DNA from: Thermoflexus hugenholtzii JAD2
GTDB lineage: Bacteria > Chloroflexota > Dehalococcoidia > SHYB01
Reading direction: 5' to 3'
Length of the DNA stretch: 11,065 nucleotides
Assembly: GCA_945861815.1 (NCBI GenBank)
Contig: CAMAVV010000035.1
Span: forward strand, 1-11,065
Shown piece by piece: positions 1 to 6,054 of this stretch. The translations under genes and the position numbers were made by a program. The notes below the pieces were generated by a model. The model was not told the DNA's origin. It did no database searches and saw nothing but the letters and a program-made list of their open reading frames with translations. The stretch's first letter is position 1. The number at the start of each line of letters is the position of its first letter.

Positions 1-1682
1 GGAGTTGCGAAACTATCGCGAAAGAGTCTCGGCGTTCCCGGGTGGTCCTCTGAGGGACATGGCCAAAATATGCCGTTGTTTGCCTTGATCTTCTCGTAGG
101 TGATGCCTGAATAGTCGGCGGGTCCCCCTGCGCTCGCTCGCCGCAGCTCATCGAAAACCTGTCGCGTCTCGGTGTAAGCGAAATGCGCTCCGTTTCCCAG
201 CCGGTGGGCGAGACCGCAGAGCATCTCGATGTCAGTGCGCACGTCCTGGGGTGGTGGAAAGGCCCTCTCGCGCAAAATGACGCGCCCCTCTAAGTTTGTC
301 GTCGTTCCTTCTTCTTCCGCCCATTGAGCCGATGGCAAGACGACATTAGCGATCTGAGCGGTTTCTGAGAGGAAGTAGTCAGCGACTACCAAAAAGTCCA
401 GGGCTTTCAGCCTTCGCTCGACGTGCAAGGCATTGGGTGAGGAGACCACGATGTTTGAACCGACGACAAAGAGCGCGCGAATCCCGCCTTCTGTTCCGGC
501 ACGGTCGAGTAATTCGTAGGCCGAAACCCCAGGGCCAGGAAGCTCGGCTTCCGGAATCCCCCAGACCTTTGCTATGTGCTCGCGGGCCTCCGGGTCGTCG
601 ATCCTTCGGTAGCCAGGAAGCTGATCGGCCTTTTGACCGTGCTCCCGGCCCCCTTGGCCGTTTCCCTGGCCTGTGATGCACCCATAGCCGCTGTAGGGCC
701 GTCCGACGAGGCCCAGAGCAAGGGCGATGTTGATATAGGCGAGGGTATTATTGACGCCCTGGGCCTGCTGCTCAGGGCCTCGGGCCGTGAGCACCATCGC
801 GGTCTTTGCTTTCCCGAGCATCTGGGCAGCAAGGTGAAGCTCAGATTCCGGGATGCCCGTGATCCGTTCGACTCGCTCCGGCCAGTAGGTCGCGACAAGG
901 CCTTTGACCTGAGCGAAGCCTTTCGTTCGCTCCTCGATATAGGCGTCGTTGACCACTCCTCCGCGCACAAGGATGTGCAGCAACCCGTTCGCAAGGGCGG
1001 CATCGGTGCCTGGCAGCAGCTTGAGATGGAGTGACGCGTTCTTGGCTGTTGGCGTTCTCCTGGGGTCGATGAGGATAAGTTGTCCCCCACGTACTCGTTG
1101 AGCTTCGAAATATTGCATCAGCGGCGGCATGGTCTCAGCGGGATTGCCGCCAACGAGCAGAATGAGGTCGGTCTTGGCGATATCCTCAACAGGAAAAGGC
1201 ATTCCGCGATCGATCCCAAAGGCCATCCGGTTGGCAGCCGCCGCGCTCGACATACAGAACCGGCCGTTGTAATCGATGTTGGCAGTGCCAAGCGCCACAC
1301 GAGCAAATTTGCCAAGGAGATACGCCTTTTCATTCGTGAGCGAGCCGCTCCCGAAAACCCCTACGGCATCCCGCCCATAGCTGGCCTGTGTCTGCTGGAA
1401 CGCCACCGCGACTTTATCTAGCGCCTCATCCCAGTCCGTCGCGACAAGAACACCTTGCTGATTGCGCACCAGAGGCCGGAGCAACCGGTCAGGGTGGCGA
1501 AGCGGCTCGGCGGCAGTCCACCCTTTGATGCACAATGCCCCTTGATTCACAGGGAATTGCTCGTTGCCCTGAATCGTTAGGTCGGATGCAGAGCCTTGCA
1601 GCCGCATCCCGCACTGCAAGGCACAGTACGGGCAGTGGGTTTTTACTTGTGATGCTTGTAGTTTGTCTGAGGTGTTTAGCAT
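1..1682 (-). CDS. NasA-like molybdopterin oxidoreductase, catalytic subunit (partial, C-terminus beyond left edge)
   Basis: The frame is open without interruption from ATG at 1682 to the left edge (560 codons seen). The N-terminal Fe4S4 module has Cys17, Cys20, Cys24 and Cys51 (CPYCALQC, then CIKGW), followed by a GRFCMSSAAAANR motif whose Cys143 sits where the molybdenum ligand falls in periplasmic and assimilatory nitrate reductases. The glycine-rich GQGNGQGGREHG (338-349) and EEEGTTTNLEGR (456-467) are typical of the Mo/W-bis-MGD superfamily and closest to NasA-type assimilatory nitrate reductases. The last residues read WPCPSEDHPGTPRLF, so most of the C-terminal dinucleotide-binding domain is missing here. 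The likely role is cytoplasmic two-electron reduction of nitrate or a related substrate. A formate dehydrogenase-like role is the main alternative, and substrate cannot be settled from sequence. No good Shine-Dalgarno is visible before 1682, but an in-frame TAG lies a short way upstream. Confidence 0.92.
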   Translation of the reverse strand, partial: MLNTSDKLQASQVKTHCPYCALQCGMRLQGSASDLTIQGNEQFPVNQGALCIKGWTAAEPLRHPDRLLRPLVRNQQGVLVATDWDEALDKVAVAFQQTQASYGRDAVGVFGSGSLTNEKAYLLGKFARVALGTANIDYNGRFCMSSAAAANRMAFGIDRGMPFPVEDIAKTDLILLVGGNPAETMPPLMQYFEAQRVRGGQLILIDPRRTPTAKNASLHLKLLPGTDAALANGLLHILVRGGVVNDAYIEERTKGFAQVKGLVATYWPERVERITGIPESELHLAAQMLGKAKTAMVLTARGPEQQAQGVNNTLAYINIALALGLVGRPYSGYGCITGQGNGQGGREHGQKADQLPGYRRIDDPEAREHIAKVWGIPEAELPGPGVSAYELLDRAGTEGGIRALFVVGSNIVVSSPNALHVERRLKALDFLVVADYFLSETAQIANVVLPSAQWAEEEGTTTNLEGRVILRERAFPPPQDVRTDIEMLCGLAHRLGNGAHFAYTETRQVFDELRRASAGGPADYSGITYEKIKANNGIFWPCPSEDHPGTPRLFRDSFAT

Positions 1683-1935
1683 CGCATCTAATAAGAGTTG
1701 GTGATGAGAGCAAAACTACCCTGGACGTGTGAACGACGAATTACGTCGATATTAATAACGTGTAACGCTTATGTTTCTGCAAGATTTCGCCTCGGGCGAA
1801 GGTGGGGGAAGGTGCTGATGCTCTATGCCACAGCGATGGCGCCGGTTCTGGTGGTCTTTTGATTTGCTTTTTCCGAACCGCAGGCGGAAGATACGTTCTC
1901 CTCGCCCCATGCAGCCCTCTTGAAACTGGTGGTTC
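1683..1935. other. intergenic region between two divergent genes
   Basis: This 253-bp gap must hold the promoters of the molybdopterin oxidoreductase (leftward) and the glycoside hydrolase (rightward). An AT-rich island at about 1738-1771 contains TTACGT, ATTAAT and TAACGT elements and is the most promoter-like part, but no clear -35/-10 pair could be assigned on either strand. A perfect 6-bp hairpin lies at 1786-1800. A 52-codon open frame (plus strand, 1704-1862) with a weak upstream AAGAG and a hydrophobic end is present; nothing else supports it as a gene. No tRNA-like structure was seen. Confidence 0.6.
1786..1800. repeat. perfect short hairpin, 6-bp stem and 3-nt loop
   Basis: TTCGCC and GGCGAA are perfectly complementary around a TCG loop. 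Neither strand has a run of T after the stem, so it is not a convincing intrinsic terminator. It lies 104 bp upstream of the molybdopterin oxidoreductase start and 136 bp upstream of the hydrolase start, so it could be an operator or an RNA structure in a leader. Confidence 0.45.
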
Positions 1936-3357
1936 ATGACAGCACCGAGAGCGCAGCCGTTCACCATAGCCTGTATCGCTGCCATTGCCGCTCTGCTTAT
2001 CGTTAGTTGCAGCGCTCCCTCGACTCCTACTCCATCAGCCACCGCCGTTCCTTCCACGCGAGCTCTCTCAGCAACGCCCACAGCCCAGCCTGCAAACAAC
2101 CCTCCCGCCATCGAAGCGGCCTCTCGCCTCGGGGTTGTCTGGCCTGTGGCGGCCCGATTGCCTGCTCGCCAGTGGCCGAATATCACCTGGCCATGGCTCA
2201 TGGAGCAGTCGCACGCATTAGGCGCAGGCTGGATGCGCACCAACCTGGCATGGGGAATCGTCGAAAGCAAAGAAGGCGTCTTCGATTGGTCAGTGCCGGA
2301 CACGATGGTGCAAGAGGCGGAACGATACAGCGTCAAACTACTCATCACCGTGGTGGGCTCCTCCGGCGGGCATGCCCAGCTTCCCCAGCCGCCGTTTGCG
2401 ACTCCCGGCGAAGTGAAAAATCGCGCCTACGAACGCTTCCTCCGGGAGCTTGTGCGAAGGTACAAGGGCAAAGTCCAGCACTGGCAGATAGAGAATGAGA
2501 TCACCGCATCGGGGCAGTTTTTTGTCGGCTCTATCGATGACTATGTCCAGGTCCTTCGCAGAGCCTATCGCATCGTGAAGGAAGAGGACAGCTCCGCCCA
2601 AGTAGTCCTAGCTGGCTTTCCAACAGGCCCCGTCGAATGGTTTCTCTCAGGTCTGGGCCCAATGAATACCACCTGGACGAAAGAACAGGTGGCAAACTAC
2701 CGCGCAATCCTAAGCAAGGCTCGGGACGCCTTCGACATCCTCGACTTGCACCTATATATCACTCCCGAAACGATGCCTCAGCGTATCCAGTTCTTCCGCA
2801 ACGAGATGCGGTCGCTGGGCTATGAAAGGCCGATCTGGGTGACCGAAACCGGCGGACCGGATACGCGCTATATCGACGCTCGCGGCCCGGATAAAAGCGA
2901 CTTGAGCTTTCGCAATCTGCCGCAAGACGTTCAAGCGGCCGAACTCATCAAACGCTTCACCTTCGCCTTGGCGAACGGCGTCGAGCACATCTTCTGGTAC
3001 CCGATAGCCGGGACAAATCCGCCCACGGACGTCTGGCACGGCATGTCGCTCCTCAGACAGCAAGAGCGCACCTTGGCCTATACGGCCTATCAAACGACGG
3101 CCCAGCGGCTGCGAGGCTTCACATCGGTGGCGCACGTGCCGATGACCACGGGAGTGACCGCCTATCGCTTCACTCGTCCCTCAGGAGACGTCTACGTCGT
3201 GTGGGCTGACCAGCCGCGAACGATTTCCCTTCCGACGGCAACGCCTGCGGTGAAGGTTGTCGACATCAAGGGTGAGACGAAGGATGGGGTCGCGACAGCG
3301 TTAGCGGTGGGCCCCCAGCCGGTGTTCGTGGAAGCCGCCTCCTCGGGAAGTCGCTAG
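1936..3357 (+). CDS. secreted lipoprotein, clan GH-A glycoside hydrolase-like
   Basis: The 473-residue product begins with a hydrophobic signal segment (residues 9-24) ending in the lipobox IVSC, which predicts processing and lipidation at Cys25. A Ser/Thr/Pro/Ala-rich linker (26-58) follows, then a (beta/alpha)8-type catalytic domain from about residue 63. Typical clan GH-A features are GAGWMRTNLAW (96-106) and FDW (116-118). IENE places the putative acid/base at Glu188 after the customary Asn187, and WVTETGGP gives Glu304 as putative nucleophile at the end of a strand. The roughly 115-residue spacing of the two glutamates fits the clan. About the last 80 residues look like a small beta-rich extra domain. 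The nearest families are GH39 or GH5-like 'cellulase family' proteins, but the substrate is unknown. It should be anchored outside the cytoplasmic membrane and act on polysaccharide or glycoconjugate. The ribosome binding site is weak (GGTGG close to the ATG). It stands alone, divergent from the gene on its left. Confidence 0.88.
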   Translation: MTAPRAQPFTIACIAAIAALLIVSCSAPSTPTPSATAVPSTRALSATPTAQPANNPPAIEAASRLGVVWPVAARLPARQWPNITWPWLMEQSHALGAGWMRTNLAWGIVESKEGVFDWSVPDTMVQEAERYSVKLLITVVGSSGGHAQLPQPPFATPGEVKNRAYERFLRELVRRYKGKVQHWQIENEITASGQFFVGSIDDYVQVLRRAYRIVKEEDSSAQVVLAGFPTGPVEWFLSGLGPMNTTWTKEQVANYRAILSKARDAFDILDLHLYITPETMPQRIQFFRNEMRSLGYERPIWVTETGGPDTRYIDARGPDKSDLSFRNLPQDVQAAELIKRFTFALANGVEHIFWYPIAGTNPPTDVWHGMSLLRQQERTLAYTAYQTTAQRLRGFTSVAHVPMTTGVTAYRFTRPSGDVYVVWADQPRTISLPTATPAVKVVDIKGETKDGVATALAVGPQPVFVEAASSGSR

Positions 3358-3466
3358 CCGTTGTCCCCTCATCATCCGACGGCTAACCCGTGCCGCCGCA
3401 CTTGCCTTTGTCGCGTTAATCGAACAAGTCTGACAGGAGGAATCGCCCTTAAGTCGCCGTTGTCCC
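3348..3466. repeat. 16-bp direct repeat, one copy split by CTAG, at the convergent gene junction
   Basis: AAGTCG plus CCGTTGTCCC occurs at 3451-3466 as one block. At 3348-3367 the same two blocks are separated by CTAG (3354-3357), whose TAG is the stop of the hydrolase gene. The copies lie about 100 bp apart and bracket the gap between the hydrolase and the glycosylase-like gene. This may be the trace of a small duplication or insertion; chance is not excluded. Confidence 0.4.
3355..3385. terminator. possible stem-loop just after the hydrolase stop
   Basis: TAGCCGT (3355-3361, including the stop codon) is perfectly complementary to ACGGCTA (3379-3385) with a 17-nt loop. There is no T-tract after it, so an intrinsic terminator is doubtful. 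The rest of the gap to 3481 contains a short GTGC-CGCC-GCAC hairpin and an AGGAGG at about 3435 that is not followed by a usable start codon. Confidence 0.25.
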
Positions 3467-3481
3467 ATGCGAAAAGCTAAG

Positions 3482-4219
3482 TCATGCTCTTAGGAAAGCT
3501 CGAAGTCTCTTTAGTTCGTCGTCGGGCACATTGGCCGCAAAGGACAAATCAAAGTCCGAACGACGGGCACTCGGATGAGGGAGCATAGCCAACATCCTTG
3601 ATTGCCCAGCGAGATTTATCGGGCCGTGAATCCTGTTTTTTCCTGTTATGCCAAGCACGCCTTTTATTGAGTTTGCCGCACTTCTTCCGAAGACAGTGAT
3701 TATTTTTGCGGGGGACTCAGAAAGTATGCGAAAGAAGTACCTTCCTGCACATTCCGTCAGGGCCTCCTTCACGCCGACTTCGCCCATCGATTTACAATGT
3801 ACTATCTCCGTAAGCCCATAGTCCCTCCCTGGAACCGCCTGCCTCTCTAGCAACTCTTCAACACGTTTCTTTACACCGACCCAGTAGTTGACTCTTTTCA
3901 GCTTGCCGCTGTTGAGAACTTTTCGCACGTTGTTCCGAGTCCAGTTGTCATTCTGAAATTGATCCGTGAAGAAATCCTCAATCTCCTTGTCAGACTTCCC
4001 CCAAGCTGGATAATAGTGGTCTAACCCGATGGCTGGATTCGAGCCGACACATAGAATGAGCGCGTGGTGAATATCTCCCATCCACGGCTCTGGCATCTGA
4101 TGGTTGCCTAGTGAATCCGATGCCTGTGCGCGAACAATGCGCGAGCAGGGATGTGCAACATCACTGCCCAAACAAAGCTGCACATTAGGACAGCGGAATA
4201 TGTCGATGAGAAGGCTCAA
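3482..4219 (-). CDS. atypical uracil-DNA-glycosylase-superfamily-like protein
   Basis: The 245-residue product has an HQMPEPW motif (40-46), a strand-loop motif LCVGSNPAIG (56-65) in the position of the water-activating loop of UDG-fold enzymes, a central TEIVHCKS block, and LPHPS (213-217) matching the HPS-type DNA-intercalation loop. This order suggests the uracil-DNA glycosylase fold, with base excision as the likely role, but motif 1 differs from the canonical GxDPY or GxxPG forms, so base specificity is open. Cys10, Cys16 and Cys25 lie near the N-terminus; whether they bind metal is unknown. The start is TTG at 4219: it is the only usual start codon between an upstream in-frame TAG and the conserved core. 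It overlaps the preceding gene's TGA as TTGA, with GAGG 11 nt upstream, which implies translational coupling. The gene is AT-richer than its neighbours (30 and 27 G+C in two 60-base lines, against about 40 in a selB line), a possible sign of later acquisition. Confidence 0.72.
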   Translation of the reverse strand: MSLLIDIFRCPNVQLCLGSDVAHPCSRIVRAQASDSLGNHQMPEPWMGDIHHALILCVGSNPAIGLDHYYPAWGKSDKEIEDFFTDQFQNDNWTRNNVRKVLNSGKLKRVNYWVGVKKRVEELLERQAVPGRDYGLTEIVHCKSMGEVGVKEALTECAGRYFFRILSESPAKIITVFGRSAANSIKGVLGITGKNRIHGPINLAGQSRMLAMLPHPSARRSDFDLSFAANVPDDELKRLRAFLRA

Positions 4220-4800
4220 GCCTTCATCATCCTCAATATCGTATTGAGCCTTCGGCTATCTTGCGCCAGCAGCTTTGCTAGCTCCTTGCCCGCCCGCACA
4301 AGGTACTCCTTATCCGTCTGGGTCTCCGCCGCCTGCCGCACGCAGGCGGCCAGCGCCGCGTCGCGATTCTGGGCATCGGCGTTCAACAACACCTCAAGGA
4401 AATGGAAGCCCTTGGTGAAGTCCTGAGACTCCTTCTTCGAAGCGATGTGGGCGAAGCCGTGTATCTTTGCAGGTCGCGGCGGCAGGTTGTGGCGCACTTC
4501 TTCTTTGTCTTTGAATCCCACGACAAGGGCAGTGAAGTCGGTCCGCAAGAGCTTCGTCAGCTCCGGGTGTTCCTTATACACTTCATCGGCAGAGGCAAGC
4601 TCTTCGCCAAGGGCCAGCGCCTTCCGCGAAGGGTCGATGCTCCCTGTGGTGGCGTTGTGCACGACGCCATATATATGGATATCGCCATCGGCGACGGTGA
4701 TAAGGCTGCCCAGGGGCGGCGGCTCTCCCAGCTTGTGGCAGTGCACGGTGAACGAGGCGGTTGACGCCTCAACGACTTCGCCCAATTTCCCGGTGGTCAT
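4216..4800 (-). CDS. stand-alone HAS-barrel protein, partner of NurA (HerA N-terminal-like, no ATPase)
   Basis: The 194-residue product starts with a beta-rich domain (about residues 3-50, with GEVVEAS, GSLITV and HIYGVVHN strands) resembling the HAS barrel at the N-terminus of HerA-type helicases. A PPRPAKIHGF segment (107-116) and a helical C-terminal half follow. No Walker A sequence is present, so it cannot hydrolyse ATP in the HerA manner. Small HAS-barrel proteins beside nurA are, from my recollection, seen in Cyanobacteria and Chloroflexota. The likely role is a DNA- or nuclease-binding adaptor; this is inference. It begins 4 bp after the nurA stop without a strong ribosome binding site (only GGGCAG), suggesting coupled translation, and its TGA overlaps the TTG start of the glycosylase-like gene. 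An alternative view is the remnant of a full HerA whose ATPase part was lost, but the clean length and the organised C-terminal region argue against decay. Confidence 0.75.
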   Translation of the reverse strand: MTTGKLGEVVEASTASFTVHCHKLGEPPPLGSLITVADGDIHIYGVVHNATTGSIDPSRKALALGEELASADEVYKEHPELTKLLRTDFTALVVGFKDKEEVRHNLPPRPAKIHGFAHIASKKESQDFTKGFHFLEVLLNADAQNRDAALAACVRQAAETQTDKEYLVRAGKELAKLLAQDSRRLNTILRMMKA

Positions 4801-4804
4801 TTCG

Positions 4805-6052
4805 TTAGACTGCCCTCACACGTTTGCTGCGCGCCTTCGCCGATGTGCCGCGACCCATGCCGTGCGCCACAAGGGTCGAATCCAAAACGCGCTGAAAGTT
4901 TTGCTTATCGCCAATGGTCACGACCGCCGCCTCATGGGCCTCTTGCAAGGCCAGCGGATAGCCGCGCCCCTTCTTGCACTGGTCGAGGATCGCCGCGTGC
5001 ATAAAGTCTACCGTCTTCACATCGCGCGCCACCCACGCCGGCATCTCCAGGCGGGCGATCTCATCGCCGGTATTCACATAGCAGGACCATACGGCGTGTG
5101 GCCCGTACAAGTGCACGATGGGCGCCTGGGTTGGAAAGAGCGCCGACCGCTCGCCAACATCAAGCAGTTCGGAAAAAAGGTCGGCATCGGTAAGGCCCTT
5201 CGCAACGTCGTCGCACTCCATCTTCCCGGGTCCCGTTTTCGCGCAGAGCACGGCGCAGCCCGCCTCCTCCACACCTGCATGGGGACAGTGCGCGGCGCGC
5301 AAAAGGTTCACCACCTCATGGCTTCCCGGCTTGCTGATGTAGCTGGCGAAGGCCACACGCCGCGACTCGCTCATTGCATATAGTCTGTCGAATGCTTGGA
5401 GCAGGCCGTGTTCCAGCAACTTCTTCCGCACAAAGTCGTCGTAGCGGCTACCCGAGTAGACGAAGCGGATGAGGGTGCCATCGAGGAGCGCGAGGACAGG
5501 CAGGCCGGGGGCGATCTTCCCCACACGCACCGCCAGCGCCTCGGCCTCCATCACCATCCGCAGTTCGCCAAGCAGCGTCTCATCGATCTGCTGTTGCTTG
5601 AACGAATCCTCCGGGTCGGTGATGACCATCTCCTCAGGCTTCGCAAAAAGCGATGGGGTACTGAAGATTTCGGCCTCCGGCTTCGGGCCATAGCGCACGT
5701 AGATGCCGCCGCTGTTGAGAAGGAAATAGCGAGCTTCGCCGTGGCGGTCAGGCTCTATCTGCGAGCCGTCGGTCGCAACGACGGCGTACTCTTTCACATG
5801 GGCAGGCGCGCGATAGACCGCATCCAGCGCTTCGCCATCAGGCAGGGACGCCATCGCCCAGGTGATCTTGCGACGTGGCGGCAGCGAGGCCCGGATGCGC
5901 TTCTGCAAGACTTCGAAGGTCACATTGCCCAGGGGGTCGTGCAGCTGGCGTAGCGCCGCGTCGAGGCGCCTCTGCCGCTCGCCAACTCTCGCCTTGAGCG
6001 ACTCAGCCATCTTCTCGATCTGCGGCGCTGATTTCCCTAGGTCCAGAGCCAT
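4805..6052 (-). CDS. nurA: NurA-domain nuclease
   Basis: The 415-residue protein carries the NurA pattern: a coiled N-terminal region (about 1-65), VVATDGSQI with the first catalytic Asp95, a helix with Glu169 and Glu171 ahead of LLDGTLI with Asp191, and near the C-terminus GYPLALQEAH with Tyr365 and His373. The 8-residue Tyr-His spacing and the roughly 20-residue Glu-Asp spacing match the metal site known in archaeal NurA. Those enzymes are manganese-dependent 5'-3' exonuclease/endonucleases that work with the HerA translocase in double-strand-break end resection. The tail from about residue 400 is rich in Lys and Arg (KARSKRVRAV) and may bind nucleic acid. The gene starts 2 bp after selB ends, and its Shine-Dalgarno lies in the last selB codons. 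The next gene encodes a HAS-barrel protein; no HerA ATPase is seen in this window. Confidence 0.9.
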   Translation of the reverse strand: MALDLGKSAPQIEKMAESLKARVGERQRRLDAALRQLHDPLGNVTFEVLQKRIRASLPPRRKITWAMASLPDGEALDAVYRAPAHVKEYAVVATDGSQIEPDRHGEARYFLLNSGGIYVRYGPKPEAEIFSTPSLFAKPEEMVITDPEDSFKQQQIDETLLGELRMVMEAEALAVRVGKIAPGLPVLALLDGTLIRFVYSGSRYDDFVRKKLLEHGLLQAFDRLYAMSESRRVAFASYISKPGSHEVVNLLRAAHCPHAGVEEAGCAVLCAKTGPGKMECDDVAKGLTDADLFSELLDVGERSALFPTQAPIVHLYGPHAVWSCYVNTGDEIARLEMPAWVARDVKTVDFMHAAILDQCKKGRGYPLALQEAHEAAVVTIGDKQNFQRVLDSTLVAHGMGRGTSAKARSKRVRAV

Positions 6053-6054
6053 CG

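Noticed and set aside
437..1421. Several plus-strand frames of 79-152 codons
   Set aside because: All are antisense to the continuous NasA-like frame, which carries Fe4S4 and pterin-binding motifs throughout.
1..1682. Suspicion that the oxidoreductase is broken by frameshifts because only short closed minus-strand frames are seen
   Set aside because: Reading codon by codon shows one intact frame; it simply has no stop within the window.
1704..1862. 52-codon plus-strand frame with a hydrophobic C-terminus
   Set aside because: The ribosome binding site is weak and the length is within chance; kept only as a note in the intergenic entry.
1752..2348. 198-codon frame on the minus strand
   Set aside because: It mirrors the start of the glycoside hydrolase gene, has low-complexity Arg/Ala/Gly content, no recognisable motif and no ribosome binding site.
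4445..5383. 312-codon plus-strand frame
   Set aside because: It crosses the HAS-barrel gene, the junction and nurA in antisense; no coherent domain is seen.
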